Assembly: GCA_029062895.1 (NCBI GenBank)
Contig: JAIDPF010000071.1
Coordinates: 1 to 64,000, forward strand
Direction: 5' to 3'
Length of the DNA: 64,000 bases
Origin: Lachnospiraceae bacterium
Lineage (GTDB): Bacteria; Bacillota; Clostridia; Lachnospirales; Lachnospiraceae
Part shown: one piece after another, positions 1-10,182 of the stretch
Layout of the letters: each line of letters begins with the position of its first letter
How positions within the stretch are numbered: position 1 is the first letter of the stretch
Notes under the pieces: generated by a model
What the model was told of the DNA's origin: nothing
Databases searched by the model: none
What the model saw: the letters and a program-made list of their open reading frames with translations, nothing else
Translations under genes and position numbers: made by a program

Positions 1-1
1 T

Positions 2-673
2 CTTCGGCAGCGTCATATTTGTATAAGAGCCAGATATTATTCCATTCGCTATATACCGGCGTATATGAATGTGCCGTATTTTTTCATGGGAGAATACAAT
101 CCGGAAACAAGGATCATAAAAGATGATCCGATCGATTCACCCAAATATACTACGATAGAAAGTTTTTTGACACTTGCGCTTGGAAAATGGGGCATTTATG
201 TTCCTTTCACAGAGGAAGCGAAGGAGGAAAGCAGTGAAGTGGTTATCGACACGGAGCGGGATGTGACCAATGGCAGGATCGATATCTGGAAGGCTTATCT
301 GGAAAAAACCAACTGGGAAGGACATTATCCGGGACATATTACTCTGGAGAGCGGGTATTTTACTTATCATGCACACAGCACCTATATCCATGTATTGTAT
401 CAGTATGGTATTTTAACCGGGATCATCTATGCACTGCTTAATTTCTGTGCTTTTGTCGTAGCGGTATGCAGATATTGGAAAAAGGGTCAGGAAGAAGATT
501 CCCATGATTTGCTGTTGGCGGTACTGGTGATAGGAATTTGTCTGATGAGTCAGGTGACGGAATGGATGGGACATCCTGCTTATGTGATCAACATGATGTT
601 ATATATGATGTATGGTATGCTTTTGTGCAAGACGAAGGATAATGATGTGCCGGTAGTGAAAGGACAGACATGA
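2..673 (+). CDS. O-antigen ligase/polymerase-like membrane protein, C-terminal part (5' end outside window)
   Basis: Frame stays open upstream of the listed ATG at 65 to the window edge; hydrophobic C-terminus with YHAHSTYIHVLYQYG motif typical of Wzy/WaaL-like proteins. Confidence 0.7.
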   Translation, partial: LRQRHICIRARYYSIRYIPAYMNVPYFFMGEYNPETRIIKDDPIDSPKYTTIESFLTLALGKWGIYVPFTEEAKEESSEVVIDTERDVTNGRIDIWKAYLEKTNWEGHYPGHITLESGYFTYHAHSTYIHVLYQYGILTGIIYALLNFCAFVVAVCRYWKKGQEEDSHDLLLAVLVIGICLMSQVTEWMGHPAYVINMMLYMMYGMLLCKTKDNDVPVVKGQT

Positions 674-2118
674 AGGATAAAAGCTACGAACAGTATAAAA
701 GAATATTTCGCTTCAGCGAAGTCCTGCTGACCTTGGACGTCATGTGTGGAATGTTTGGGTATTTATGGTATCAATATCTGAACAAGCTGAATGAAAAGCC
801 GTTTACCGGTTCCGGTAATCTGATGCAGATTGCGGTGTATGTGGTGGTAACGTTGATTCTGATACAGATTTTCGGCGGTTTTGAGATCGGTTTTTTTACG
901 CCGCTAAATGCGATTTTGTCTCAGGTGCTGGCAATGTTCTGCGTGAATCTGGTTATGGCGGTACAGATCGTGTTGACGATCAGTTCTATCTATACATTGG
1001 ATGAGATTTTTTTGGCAATGCTGATCTTATGGGGAACACAGATCTTTTTGTCGATCTTTTTGGTACTGCTGTTTGACAAGCTGTATGTCAGGCTGTTTCC
1101 TGCATGGGACATGCTGGTGATCTATGAGAACGATTCTGTCCGGCTTTTTTTGGACAAGGTCAATACCAGAAAGGATAAGTATGTCGTCAGTGAGAAAATT
1201 CATATTTCAAAGGGTTTTGAGAAGATATGCGATAAGATCAGGGAACATGATTCGGTGATCGTTTATGATGTTACGTCCAATCTGCGCAATGACATCATCA
1301 AATTCTGTTATGGAGAAGGGATTAGGGTGTATCAGACGCCGAAGCTTTCTGATATCATGATCCGGAGCGCAAGGGAACATCATCTGTTTGATACACCGCT
1401 TCTGATGTCCAATAACATCGGATTAAGTTTTGAACAGAAGCTTCTGAAACGTACCATTGACATCGTAATCTCCTTATTGATGCTGATTGTCACATCACCC
1501 ATTATGCTGATCACGGCGATTTGCATTAAATTAGAGGATCATGGTCCGGTGATGTTTATTCAGGAAAGAATTACCTTAAACGATCGGCCGTTTATGATCT
1601 ATAAATTCCGTAGTATGATCGTGGATGCAGAGGCAGATGGAAAGGCAAGACCTGCCATTACGGATGATGAGCGTATTACCAAGGTGGGTCGGTTCATCCG
1701 TAAGACCAGAATTGATGAACTCCCGCAATTGTATAATGTTCTTAAGGGCGATATGAGTCTGGTGGGACCGAGACCGGAGCGCGTAGAGCATGTAATTAAA
1801 TATACGGAAAAGATCCCGGAATTTCGTTTTCGTACAAAGGTAAAAGGCGGACTGACCGGATATGCGCAGGTGTATGGTAAATATAATACCACGGCTTATG
1901 ATAAATTGAAGCTGGATCTGATGTATATCGAAAATTATTCTCTGACGTTGGACTTTAGAATTGTTGTTATGACAATCAAAGTGCTTTTTATGAAATCCAG
2001 TACGGAAGGATTTGTGCAGGAAGATTTGTCGGTCGGGACAGTACAGGAGATGGCAGCATCTGTTGATGAGGAACTTTTATTGGATGCAGAAAAGAAAGAA
2101 GGCAAAGTTGGATCATGA
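670..2118 (+). CDS. Polyprenyl glycosylphosphotransferase (initiating sugar transferase)
   Basis: C-terminal KRTIDIVISL...FIQERI...YKFRSM...DELPQLYNVLKGDMSLVGPRPER signature; 4-bp overlap with upstream ORF. Confidence 0.93.
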   Translation: MKDKSYEQYKRIFRFSEVLLTLDVMCGMFGYLWYQYLNKLNEKPFTGSGNLMQIAVYVVVTLILIQIFGGFEIGFFTPLNAILSQVLAMFCVNLVMAVQIVLTISSIYTLDEIFLAMLILWGTQIFLSIFLVLLFDKLYVRLFPAWDMLVIYENDSVRLFLDKVNTRKDKYVVSEKIHISKGFEKICDKIREHDSVIVYDVTSNLRNDIIKFCYGEGIRVYQTPKLSDIMIRSAREHHLFDTPLLMSNNIGLSFEQKLLKRTIDIVISLLMLIVTSPIMLITAICIKLEDHGPVMFIQERITLNDRPFMIYKFRSMIVDAEADGKARPAITDDERITKVGRFIRKTRIDELPQLYNVLKGDMSLVGPRPERVEHVIKYTEKIPEFRFRTKVKGGLTGYAQVYGKYNTTAYDKLKLDLMYIENYSLTLDFRIVVMTIKVLFMKSSTEGFVQEDLSVGTVQEMAASVDEELLLDAEKKEGKVGS

Positions 2119-3338
2119 CAGATGTATTTTTAGTCGCAAGTAAAGGAATCCCTGCAAGGTATGGGGGATTTGAAACATTTGTGGAACGTCTTGTGCGGGG
2201 AAGGACGACCGATCAGATCAAATATCATGTTTCCTGTATGGCGCAGAAAGAAGATCGGAAGAAACAGGAACATTTTGAATATCAGGGTGCGGACTGTTTC
2301 CGGGTCACAGTTCCGCTTCCGGGAGCACCGGGCAGGATACTGCATGTATCAATGGTGCTATCTGAAATCGCCGGATGGAAAAAAGGGCATCCGGACAGTG
2401 ATACGGTGATCTATATTCTGGGATGCAGGATCGGACCGCTGATGAAATATCATGCGGGTATTCTTAGAAAGCTGGGATGCAGGATCTATGTAAATCCTGA
2501 TGGATTGGAATGGAAACGCGCTAAATGGAATATGGCGGCGAAGAGGTTTCTGCATTATTGTGAGGGATGCCTTGTAAAAAATGCCGATCTTGTCATCTGT
2601 GATGCGAAAGCGATAGAACGCTATATTAAAAAAAATTATGACAGCAGGGTGAAACGGACGGTCTATCTGGCTTATGGGGCGGATATTAACGAGGATGCGG
2701 ATGATCATCAGGGATATAGGGAAGACCTAGGGCAGAAGCAGGGACAGACTGGGGATTCTTGGCTGCAGTGGTGTAAGGAAAAGGGAATCAGAGAGAAAGG
2801 GTATTATCTGATCGTAGGAAGGTTTGTGCCGGATAATAATTATGAGACGGTCATCAGGGAGTTTATGAAATCGGATTCGGAGAGGGATCTGGTAATCATA
2901 TCTAATATTGAAAAGAATAAGTTTTATGAGCAGTTAAAGCAAAATACCGGATTTGAGCAGGATCCGCGGATCAAATTTGTGGGGACGGTATATGATGAAC
3001 ATCTGCTTTCCACCATACGGAAAAATGCGTTTGCTTATTTTCATGGTCACGAAGTAGGCGGAACCAATCCTTCCCTGCTGGAAGCGCTGGCGGTGACGGA
3101 TCTGAATCTGGTGCTGGATGTGGAGTTTGGAAAAGAAGTGGCGGAAGATACCGCCTTGTATTGGTCTAAGAAAGACGGCGATTTGCAGCGGCTGATCGCG
3201 CAGGCGGAAAAGCTGCCGCAGGAGGAAATCCTTTCTCTGGGGAGAAAAGCAAAGGAGAGAGTCCGTCGATACTATAGCTGGGAAAAACTGGTGCAGGATT
3301 ATGAAAGACTCTTCACAGAAGATCGTATTGATCTCTAA
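2115..3338 (+). CDS. Glycosyltransferase, DUF1972/rhamnosyltransferase-like (GT4)
   Basis: N-term VASKGIPARYGGFETFVERL typical of DUF1972 glycosyltransferases; ATGA overlap with upstream gene. Confidence 0.85.
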   Translation: MTDVFLVASKGIPARYGGFETFVERLVRGRTTDQIKYHVSCMAQKEDRKKQEHFEYQGADCFRVTVPLPGAPGRILHVSMVLSEIAGWKKGHPDSDTVIYILGCRIGPLMKYHAGILRKLGCRIYVNPDGLEWKRAKWNMAAKRFLHYCEGCLVKNADLVICDAKAIERYIKKNYDSRVKRTVYLAYGADINEDADDHQGYREDLGQKQGQTGDSWLQWCKEKGIREKGYYLIVGRFVPDNNYETVIREFMKSDSERDLVIISNIEKNKFYEQLKQNTGFEQDPRIKFVGTVYDEHLLSTIRKNAFAYFHGHEVGGTNPSLLEALAVTDLNLVLDVEFGKEVAEDTALYWSKKDGDLQRLIAQAEKLPQEEILSLGRKAKERVRRYYSWEKLVQDYERLFTEDRIDL

Positions 3339-4422
3339 TAGTTTTGGAAGCTTATATAATTTCAGATTTGAATTGATCTGCGCGCTTTTGAAAGAGTATC
3401 AGGTCACGCTGTTTACGCCCATGGAAGAGGCAGACTATAAAAAGTATGACGAGTTGAAGGAAATGGGCTGTCAGCTGTTAGAAACGCCTTTTCAGCGCAG
3501 AGGCAAAAATCCGTTGTCCGAGATCGCTCTGTACCGCCGGTATCTGCGTTTATTAAAAGAAGCCGATCCCGCGCTGGTCCTGACCTATACGATCAAGCCC
3601 AATGTCTATGCGGGTATGGCATGCCAGAAGCTTAAAATCCCTTATATGAGCAATGTTACGGGATTGGGGACAGCTTTTCAAAAAAACGGTCCATTGCAGT
3701 GGATGGCAATTTGGCTATATCGTAAGGGCCTGAAAAAAGCAGTCCGTGTATTTTTGCAGAATCGGAGCAGTCTGGACGTTCTTGCTGAGAAAAAAGTCCT
3801 GCATGGAAACGAAGTTCTAATGGCAGGTTCCGGCATCAATTTAGAGAAATTTGTTTGTTTACCTTATGAGGAGCAGTATGCAAAAAGCTTTTATTATATT
3901 GCCAGAATCATGAGAGAAAAGGGGGCGGAAGAATTTTTAGAAGTTGTGATGAGAATGAAAAAAAAGTATCCGGACGCGCAGTTCCATGTGATCGGATTCT
4001 GCGAGGATGCTTATGAGGAAAGGATTCGGCGGATGGAAGCTGACGGATTGCTGACTTATCATGGATGGCAGGATTATATGCAGCCATTCTTTCAAAAAGC
4101 GGGATGCGTGATACAACCCTCCCATCATGAAGGGATGTCCAATGTATGTTTAGAGGCGGCAGCCTCCGGAAGACCGCTCATTGTTTCGGATATTCCCGGA
4201 TGCCGTGAAGCGGTGGAGGACGGGAAAAACGGTTATCTGTTTCCGGTGACGGATGCGGAAGCCCTATATCAGAAAGTGGAACAGTTTTATCTTTTGCCTG
4301 TGGAGGAAAAAGAGGCTATGGGAAAGTATGGAAGGGAGAAGATGTGCAAAGAATTTGATAGAAAGATAGTTGTGGAGAGATATCTCACGGAGATTGTGGA
4401 TGCATTGAATAGGTATTTCTGA
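3301..4422 (+). CDS. Glycosyltransferase family 4
   Basis: NSFGSLYNFRFELI...TYTIKPNVYAG...PSHHEGMSNVCLEAAASGRPLIVSDIPGC. Confidence 0.88.
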   Translation: MKDSSQKIVLISNSFGSLYNFRFELICALLKEYQVTLFTPMEEADYKKYDELKEMGCQLLETPFQRRGKNPLSEIALYRRYLRLLKEADPALVLTYTIKPNVYAGMACQKLKIPYMSNVTGLGTAFQKNGPLQWMAIWLYRKGLKKAVRVFLQNRSSLDVLAEKKVLHGNEVLMAGSGINLEKFVCLPYEEQYAKSFYYIARIMREKGAEEFLEVVMRMKKKYPDAQFHVIGFCEDAYEERIRRMEADGLLTYHGWQDYMQPFFQKAGCVIQPSHHEGMSNVCLEAAASGRPLIVSDIPGCREAVEDGKNGYLFPVTDAEALYQKVEQFYLLPVEEKEAMGKYGREKMCKEFDRKIVVERYLTEIVDALNRYF

Positions 4423-4476
4423 ATGGTGATTGTTTTTGCAATTGATTAAATAAATAGATGAAAGCGAGGAATAAAT

Positions 4477-5796
4477 ATGGGTCTTTATGAAAAAATTGTG
4501 GCAAAAGAGGAAAAAATATCATTGGTAGGACTTGGTTATGTAGGGATGCCAATAGCCGTGGCGTTTGCCAGAAAGGTAAATGTTATTGGCTTTGACTTGA
4601 ACGCAGAGAAGATCGCATTATATCAGTCCGGCATTGATCCCACGAAGGAAGTCGGGGACGAGGTCATTAAAAATACAAAGGTGGAATTTACTTCTGATGA
4701 GCAGAAATTAAGGGAGGCAAAATTTCATATTGTTGCTGTGCCGACTCCGGTGAACAGCGACCATACACCGGATCTTTCTCCTGTAGAGGGAGCAAGCAGG
4801 ATTCTGGGCAGAAATCTGACGAAAGGGTCTGTCGTTGTATTTGAATCTACGGTATATCCCGGCGTTACAGAGGATATCTGTCTGCCGATTCTGGAAAAAG
4901 AGTCAGGATTAAAATGCGGTGTGGATTTTAAGATCGGTTATTCTCCGGAACGTATCAATCCCGGTGACAAAGTACACCGTCTGGAGACTATTACCAAGAT
5001 CGTATCCGGTATGGATGAGGAGACATTGGATACGGTTGCCAAGGTTTATGAGCTGGTGGTGGAAGCGGGTGTATATCGTGCGGAATCCATCAAGGTGGCA
5101 GAAGCGGCGAAGGTGATAGAGAACAGCCAGAGGGATATTAACATCGCGTTTATGAATGAGCTGTCCATCATCTTTAACCGTATGGGCATTGATACAAAGG
5201 CAGTTTTGGATGCTGCAGGAACAAAATGGAATTTTCTGAAATTTTATCCGGGACTGGTTGGGGGACATTGTATCGGAGTAGACCCATATTATCTGACTTA
5301 TAAAGCGGAGGAATTGGGATATCATTCGCAGATCATCCTGTCCGGACGTAGAATCAATGACGATATGGGAAAATATGTGGCGGAAAGTCTTATCAAAAAT
5401 TTGATCAAGGCGGATATCAATGTCAATAAAGCGAAAGTGGGTATTCTGGGATTTACGTTTAAGGAGAATTGTCCGGATACCAGAAATACAAAAGTAATTG
5501 ATATTTATAATGAATTGATGGAGTATGGAATCACGCCGATCGTGGTGGATCCGGAGGCGGATGCGGACGAGGCGAAGCGTTTGTATGGAATCACATTTCA
5601 GGGAATGGATGCAGTAAAAGATATGGATGCGGTGATCATTGCCGTCAGTCATACGCAGTTTATGTCGCTGACAGAAGCGCAGATCGATGGCTTTTTTGCA
5701 GCGGATCATCCAAAGAAGGTTCTGCTGGATCTAAAAGGGATTTTGAACCGGAAGGCTTACTATGCTAAGGGGGATTATTTGTACTGGAGGCTGTAA
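4477..5796 (+). CDS. Nucleotide sugar dehydrogenase, UDP-HexNAc 6-dehydrogenase type (WbpA/TviB-like)
   Basis: SLVGLGYVGMPIAVAFA; GGHCIGVDPYYLTYKAEELGY; FKENCPDTRNTKV. Confidence 0.9.
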   Translation: MGLYEKIVAKEEKISLVGLGYVGMPIAVAFARKVNVIGFDLNAEKIALYQSGIDPTKEVGDEVIKNTKVEFTSDEQKLREAKFHIVAVPTPVNSDHTPDLSPVEGASRILGRNLTKGSVVVFESTVYPGVTEDICLPILEKESGLKCGVDFKIGYSPERINPGDKVHRLETITKIVSGMDEETLDTVAKVYELVVEAGVYRAESIKVAEAAKVIENSQRDINIAFMNELSIIFNRMGIDTKAVLDAAGTKWNFLKFYPGLVGGHCIGVDPYYLTYKAEELGYHSQIILSGRRINDDMGKYVAESLIKNLIKADINVNKAKVGILGFTFKENCPDTRNTKVIDIYNELMEYGITPIVVDPEADADEAKRLYGITFQGMDAVKDMDAVIIAVSHTQFMSLTEAQIDGFFAADHPKKVLLDLKGILNRKAYYAKGDYLYWRL

Positions 5797-5835
5797 AGAA
5801 TAAGGGTAAAATTCAGGAAAGAGGTAAAAGCGACG

Positions 5836-6816
5836 ATGGGATATCAGAATCTGAAGTTTGAAAAAGACAGTGTTTTTCTGGTGACCGGCGGAGCCGGTTT
5901 TATCGGATCAAATCTGTGCGAAGCGATTCTGGATATGGGATATCAGGTGCGCTGTCTGGATGACCTTTCTACCGGAAAGCAGGAAAATATTGATTTTCTG
6001 CAGGGCAGGGCTGGATATACCTTTATTAAGGGAGATATTAAGGATCTGGACACTTGTATGAAGGCGTGCGAGGGTGTCGATTATGTGATGAATGAAGCAG
6101 CCTGGGGCAGTGTGCCGAGAAGTATAGAGATGCCTTTGTTTTACGAGGAAAATAATATCAGAGGAACATTGAATATGATGGAGGCTGCAAGACAGCAGGG
6201 TGTAAAGAAGTTTGTCTATGCTTCCAGTTCTTCCGTGTATGGCGATCATCCTGTACTTCCTAAGGTGGAAGGACAGGAGGGCAATCTGTTATCGCCTTAT
6301 GCGCTGACGAAGCGGGCGGATGAAGAGTATGGAAAATTGTACAAAAAGCTGTATGGACTGGATACCTACGGACTGCGCTATTTTAATGTGTTTGGACGAA
6401 GACAGGATCCCGATGGGGCGTATGCGGCGGTGATTCCGCGTTTTATTCGTCAGCTCCTTCATGGGGAGGTGCCTACCATCAATGGGGACGGTAAGCAGTC
6501 CAGAGATTTCACTTATATTGATAATGTTATCGAGGCCAATTTAAAGGCGTGTCTTGCGCCATCGGAAGCCGCCGGAGAGGCGTTTAATATTGCTTATGGC
6601 GGACGGGAGTTTCTGATCGATATTTATTATGATCTTTGTAAGGCGCTGGGAGTATCGGTAGAACCTCATTTTGGACCGGACCGGCCGGGCGATATTAAAC
6701 ATTCCAATGCAGATATCAGTAAGGCAAGAAAACTTCTGGGTTATGATCCGGAATATGACTTTGCGTCAGGAATAGCATTGGCAATTGACTGGTATAAAAA
6801 GAATTTGGGAAATTAG
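5836..6816 (+). CDS. UDP-GlcNAc 4-epimerase-like SDR (WbpP/TviC-like)
   Basis: VTGGAGFIGSNLCEAIL; SSSSVYGDHPVLPKVE; YFNVFGRRQDPDGAYAAVIPRF. Confidence 0.88.
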   Translation: MGYQNLKFEKDSVFLVTGGAGFIGSNLCEAILDMGYQVRCLDDLSTGKQENIDFLQGRAGYTFIKGDIKDLDTCMKACEGVDYVMNEAAWGSVPRSIEMPLFYEENNIRGTLNMMEAARQQGVKKFVYASSSSVYGDHPVLPKVEGQEGNLLSPYALTKRADEEYGKLYKKLYGLDTYGLRYFNVFGRRQDPDGAYAAVIPRFIRQLLHGEVPTINGDGKQSRDFTYIDNVIEANLKACLAPSEAAGEAFNIAYGGREFLIDIYYDLCKALGVSVEPHFGPDRPGDIKHSNADISKARKLLGYDPEYDFASGIALAIDWYKKNLGN

Positions 6817-7089
6817 ATTGAAAAATCAAAGATTTTTCAATCGCAAATTTGTGCCTGCGGCCCAAAGTTTGCAGGTTATTGGAAAGGCATGGTTATTAGT
6901 GTGAAAAGTGTTTCTAATTGCTTTAGCAATTTTGCTCACTTCCAAAGGGAATTAAGGAACCAAAGGTTCCTGGCATAGAAACACTAAGTTTCACACCGAA
7001 AAACGCAAAAAACGCGTTTTTCATTCCTATCTGAGCCGCCGGAGGCGGCATGGGGGTTTAGTGTGGTGTTTGGAAAGGTCGAATAGCAT

Positions 7090-7839
7090 ATGAGAAAGAT
7101 TACCATCCGGATTGACGATATTACGGAAGATATGGATTGGGAAAAATTTCATCGGTTTGAAGCACTACTGGAGAAGTACGGCATCTGTCCCCTGATCGGC
7201 GTCATCCCTGCCAATCAGGATCAATCTCTTAAGGTTGGAGAGAAAAAGGAAGACTATGTGGACTGGCTCAAGGAGAAACAGAAACAGGGTTGGGTGATCG
7301 CCATGCATGGATATGACCATATCTATACCACAAAAAAAGGCGGTATATTTCCGTTGAATCATTTTTCGGAATTTGCAGGGTTGGATTTTGCAACGCAGGT
7401 GAAGAAACTGCGTGAGGGAGCCAGAGCGTTGCGGGAGATGAATCTTCGGACGGAGATATTTATGGCACCGGCACATTCCTTTGATCGTAATACGGTAAAA
7501 GCGTTAAAGATGTGTGGATTCCGATATATTACTGATGGATTTGGCAGCGGTCCCTATGAACGGGGCGGGATGATCTATCTTCCCATTGCAATACAGAAAA
7601 GCAAGGAATTTGGGAAGAAAGATGGGATTACGACTTTTGTAGTCCATACGGCAACAATGCGGGAGGAAGACTTTCGGTCCTATGAAAAGATGTTTGAGAA
7701 ATATCAGGATCAGTTTGTCAGCTATGGAGAGATGCTTAAAAGGAGTGCGGCTTTCAGGAATCTATTTATGAGTATATGGGAATATAGCCTTGCTGTGATG
7801 AAGAATTTTCTCTGTGGGGTTCGTGCGGCGGGCAGATGA
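7090..7839 (+). CDS. Polysaccharide deacetylase-like protein (DUF2334-type)
   Basis: RIDDITEDMDWEKFHRF...MHGYDHIY...FMAPAHSFD. Confidence 0.75.
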   Translation: MRKITIRIDDITEDMDWEKFHRFEALLEKYGICPLIGVIPANQDQSLKVGEKKEDYVDWLKEKQKQGWVIAMHGYDHIYTTKKGGIFPLNHFSEFAGLDFATQVKKLREGARALREMNLRTEIFMAPAHSFDRNTVKALKMCGFRYITDGFGSGPYERGGMIYLPIAIQKSKEFGKKDGITTFVVHTATMREEDFRSYEKMFEKYQDQFVSYGEMLKRSAAFRNLFMSIWEYSLAVMKNFLCGVRAAGR

Positions 7840-7879
7840 CAGAAGTACATTGAGTAAGGATCAGGAAGGGATTGGGACA

Positions 7880-9046
7880 TTGGAAAAGAAGATCGTCGTA
7901 CTACAGGTTTTGAGTTGTCTGGAATTGGGCGGGGCGGAGAGCCGTGTGATGGATCTATGCCGTAAAATGAAGGATTCTGAGGTACAGTACGATTTTTTAC
8001 TGCATGATGTGGGACCTGATTATTATGAAGAGGAGGCGGCGCAGTTAGGATGTCGGATCTACCGGGTGCCGCGGTTTCGTTTTTTAAATTATTTTTCTTA
8101 CTGCAGAGCAATGCGGAAATTTTTTAGGGAACATCCGGAGATTGATATTGTTCAGGGGCATATGACCAGCACGGCAGCGATCTATCTGCCGATAGCGAAA
8201 AAATGCGGTGTGAAGACAACGATTGCTCATGTGCGGAGCGCAGGAGTCGATCCGGGGATCAAGGGAAAGTTGACAAAGTGGCTGCGGCGCAATCTGGACA
8301 AAAAGACGGATTATATGTGGGCATGTTCTACAGAAGCTGCCAGAGCAGTTTATGGAGAGAAACATGTAGATGCTGGCGAGGTCAGGATCCTTCCTAATGC
8401 CATTGATGTAGAAAAATTTGTTTCCACAGAGGCTTTGAAGGAAGCAGGGAGAGAGATCCGCAGGAAGTATCATATGGAAGGCAAGTTTGTTATCGGTCAT
8501 GTAGGAAGATTCCACTATGCGAAGAACCACGAGTTTCTGTTGAATGTGTTTGCAGAGATCTTAAAAGAACAAAAGGACGCGGTGCTTCTTCTGGTAGGGG
8601 AGGGCAGTCTGATGGAGGATGTCAGACTGCAGGCGGAAGGACTTGGTATTAAGGATCAGGTCATCTTTGCTGGCCGGCAGAGTGCGGTAGAGAACTATTA
8701 TCAGGCGATGGATGTATTGGTATTTCCCTCCCGATATGAAGGCCTTCCGGGAACGATTGTGGAGGCGCAGGCGGCGGGGCTTCCCTGCGTTGTTTCCGAT
8801 ACGGTGACCAGAGATGTGGCGGTGACGGAACTGGTAGATTATGAGAGCCTGAATCGTAGTCCGAAGGAGTGGGCGGTAATCACACTGGCGCATTACGAGG
8901 AGATCAGGAATCGGAAACAGAAAAAATTTGACCGATGGGATCAGAGGTATGTCTGGCAGCCGCCGGAGGGCATTTTAAAGACCAATGGGTTTGATGTGAA
9001 GGAGCAGGCTGCGCAGCTTAGGCAATTATATAGGGAGATGTTGTAG
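7880..9046 (+). CDS. Glycosyltransferase family 4 (EpsF-like)
   Basis: LSCLELGGAESRVMDLCRKM...PNAIDVEKF...FPSRYEGLPGTIVEAQAAGLPCVVSD; TTG start at 7880 preceded by AGGAAGGG. Confidence 0.85.
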   Translation: MEKKIVVLQVLSCLELGGAESRVMDLCRKMKDSEVQYDFLLHDVGPDYYEEEAAQLGCRIYRVPRFRFLNYFSYCRAMRKFFREHPEIDIVQGHMTSTAAIYLPIAKKCGVKTTIAHVRSAGVDPGIKGKLTKWLRRNLDKKTDYMWACSTEAARAVYGEKHVDAGEVRILPNAIDVEKFVSTEALKEAGREIRRKYHMEGKFVIGHVGRFHYAKNHEFLLNVFAEILKEQKDAVLLLVGEGSLMEDVRLQAEGLGIKDQVIFAGRQSAVENYYQAMDVLVFPSRYEGLPGTIVEAQAAGLPCVVSDTVTRDVAVTELVDYESLNRSPKEWAVITLAHYEEIRNRKQKKFDRWDQRYVWQPPEGILKTNGFDVKEQAAQLRQLYREML

Positions 9047-9091
9047 TTTTCGACGAGATAAATAAGTTGTGAAAGGAAAGCGGTTATATCC

Positions 9092-10162
9092 ATGAAACGT
9101 ATGCTTCATATCGTGGGAGGTATGTATCCCGGCGGTCTGGAAAATTTTATCATGAATATCTACAGGAATCTGGATTGTGAGAAGGTGCAGTTTGATGTGA
9201 TCGTACACAGCATCCGTGAAGGCGACTATACAAAAGAGATCGAGGCGGCAGGGGGAAAGGTATATCTTGCGCCCAGAAAATCCAGACATCCGCTGGGGAA
9301 TTTTCTTGCGATCAGGAAGATCGTGAAGGAGAATGGATATCAGGTGGTGATCCGCCATTCGGACAATGCATTTCCGGTGCTGGACCTGCTGGCTGCCTGG
9401 ATGGGTGGTGCAAAGAAACGCATCTATCAGTCACATTCTTCTAACAGTTCCCATGTGGGACTTCATAAGTTTTTTCGGATGTTTATGGGTTGGATTCCCA
9501 CAGATCGGTTTGCCTGTTCGGAAAATGCGGGGAAATGGATGTATGGAAAGAGATCATTTCAGATCGTAAAGAATGCCATCGATGTGGAACAGTATCGGTT
9601 TTCTGATCAGCTTAGGGAGCAGGCAAAAAACGAGTGGCAGATGGAAGAATGTATTGTCTATAGTCATGTGGGGATCTATATGCCTGCAAAAAACCATAAG
9701 TTTTTAGTAGAATTTTTTGCTGAGATAGTTAAGAAACAGCCCAATGCCAGATTGCTGTTGATCGGGGAAGGCGGACTCAGGGAAGAGATCGAACGGCAGG
9801 TGAAGGAACTGCATCTGGAGAAACAGGTGATTTTGACAGGGATTCGTTCGGATGTACCGAAGTTGTTACAGATGACGGACGTATTTTTATTCCCATCCAT
9901 TTATGAAGGATTGCCGTTATCGGTGATTGAGGCGCAGGCGGCAGGACTGCCCTGCCTGATCTCGGATCGGATCACAAGGGAAGTGATTGTAACAGAGCAG
10001 GTGGTTAGCATGTCGCTGGATGAACCAAAAGAACGCTGGGCGCAGCAGGCGGTTGCACTGTCAGAGAATCCCAGAGATAGTTATGCCGTGACGTCACAGG
10101 AACTGGTCAGAAAAGCGGGATATGATGTGAAGGATCTGGCAGAGTGGTATGCAGGCTTATAA
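9092..10162 (+). CDS. Glycosyltransferase family 4 (EpsF-like)
   Basis: GGMYPGGLENFIMNIYRNLD...KNAIDVEQYRF...FPSIYEGLPLSVIEAQAAGLPCLISD. Confidence 0.88.
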   Translation: MKRMLHIVGGMYPGGLENFIMNIYRNLDCEKVQFDVIVHSIREGDYTKEIEAAGGKVYLAPRKSRHPLGNFLAIRKIVKENGYQVVIRHSDNAFPVLDLLAAWMGGAKKRIYQSHSSNSSHVGLHKFFRMFMGWIPTDRFACSENAGKWMYGKRSFQIVKNAIDVEQYRFSDQLREQAKNEWQMEECIVYSHVGIYMPAKNHKFLVEFFAEIVKKQPNARLLLIGEGGLREEIERQVKELHLEKQVILTGIRSDVPKLLQMTDVFLFPSIYEGLPLSVIEAQAAGLPCLISDRITREVIVTEQVVSMSLDEPKERWAQQAVALSENPRDSYAVTSQELVRKAGYDVKDLAEWYAGL

Positions 10163-10182
10163 AATGTGAGGAATTATAATCT

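Noticed and set aside
4909-5709. 266-aa minus-strand ORF opposite the nucleotide-sugar dehydrogenase
   Set aside because: Shadow ORF lying entirely antisense to a well-recognised gene; translation has no recognisable family features and is rich in His/Ile/Arg typical of antisense frames.
6816-6842. Simple Rho-independent terminator after the epimerase gene
   Set aside because: Stem is AT-rich (gattgaaaaatc) with no T-tract after it and the same hairpin recurs with a conserved downstream box, so a plain terminator is not the best explanation.
7814-7880. Listed ATG start at 7814 for the GT4 gene
   Set aside because: Out-of-frame overlap with the deacetylase end; TTG at 7880 with AGGAAGGG spacing and family-typical N-terminus is better.
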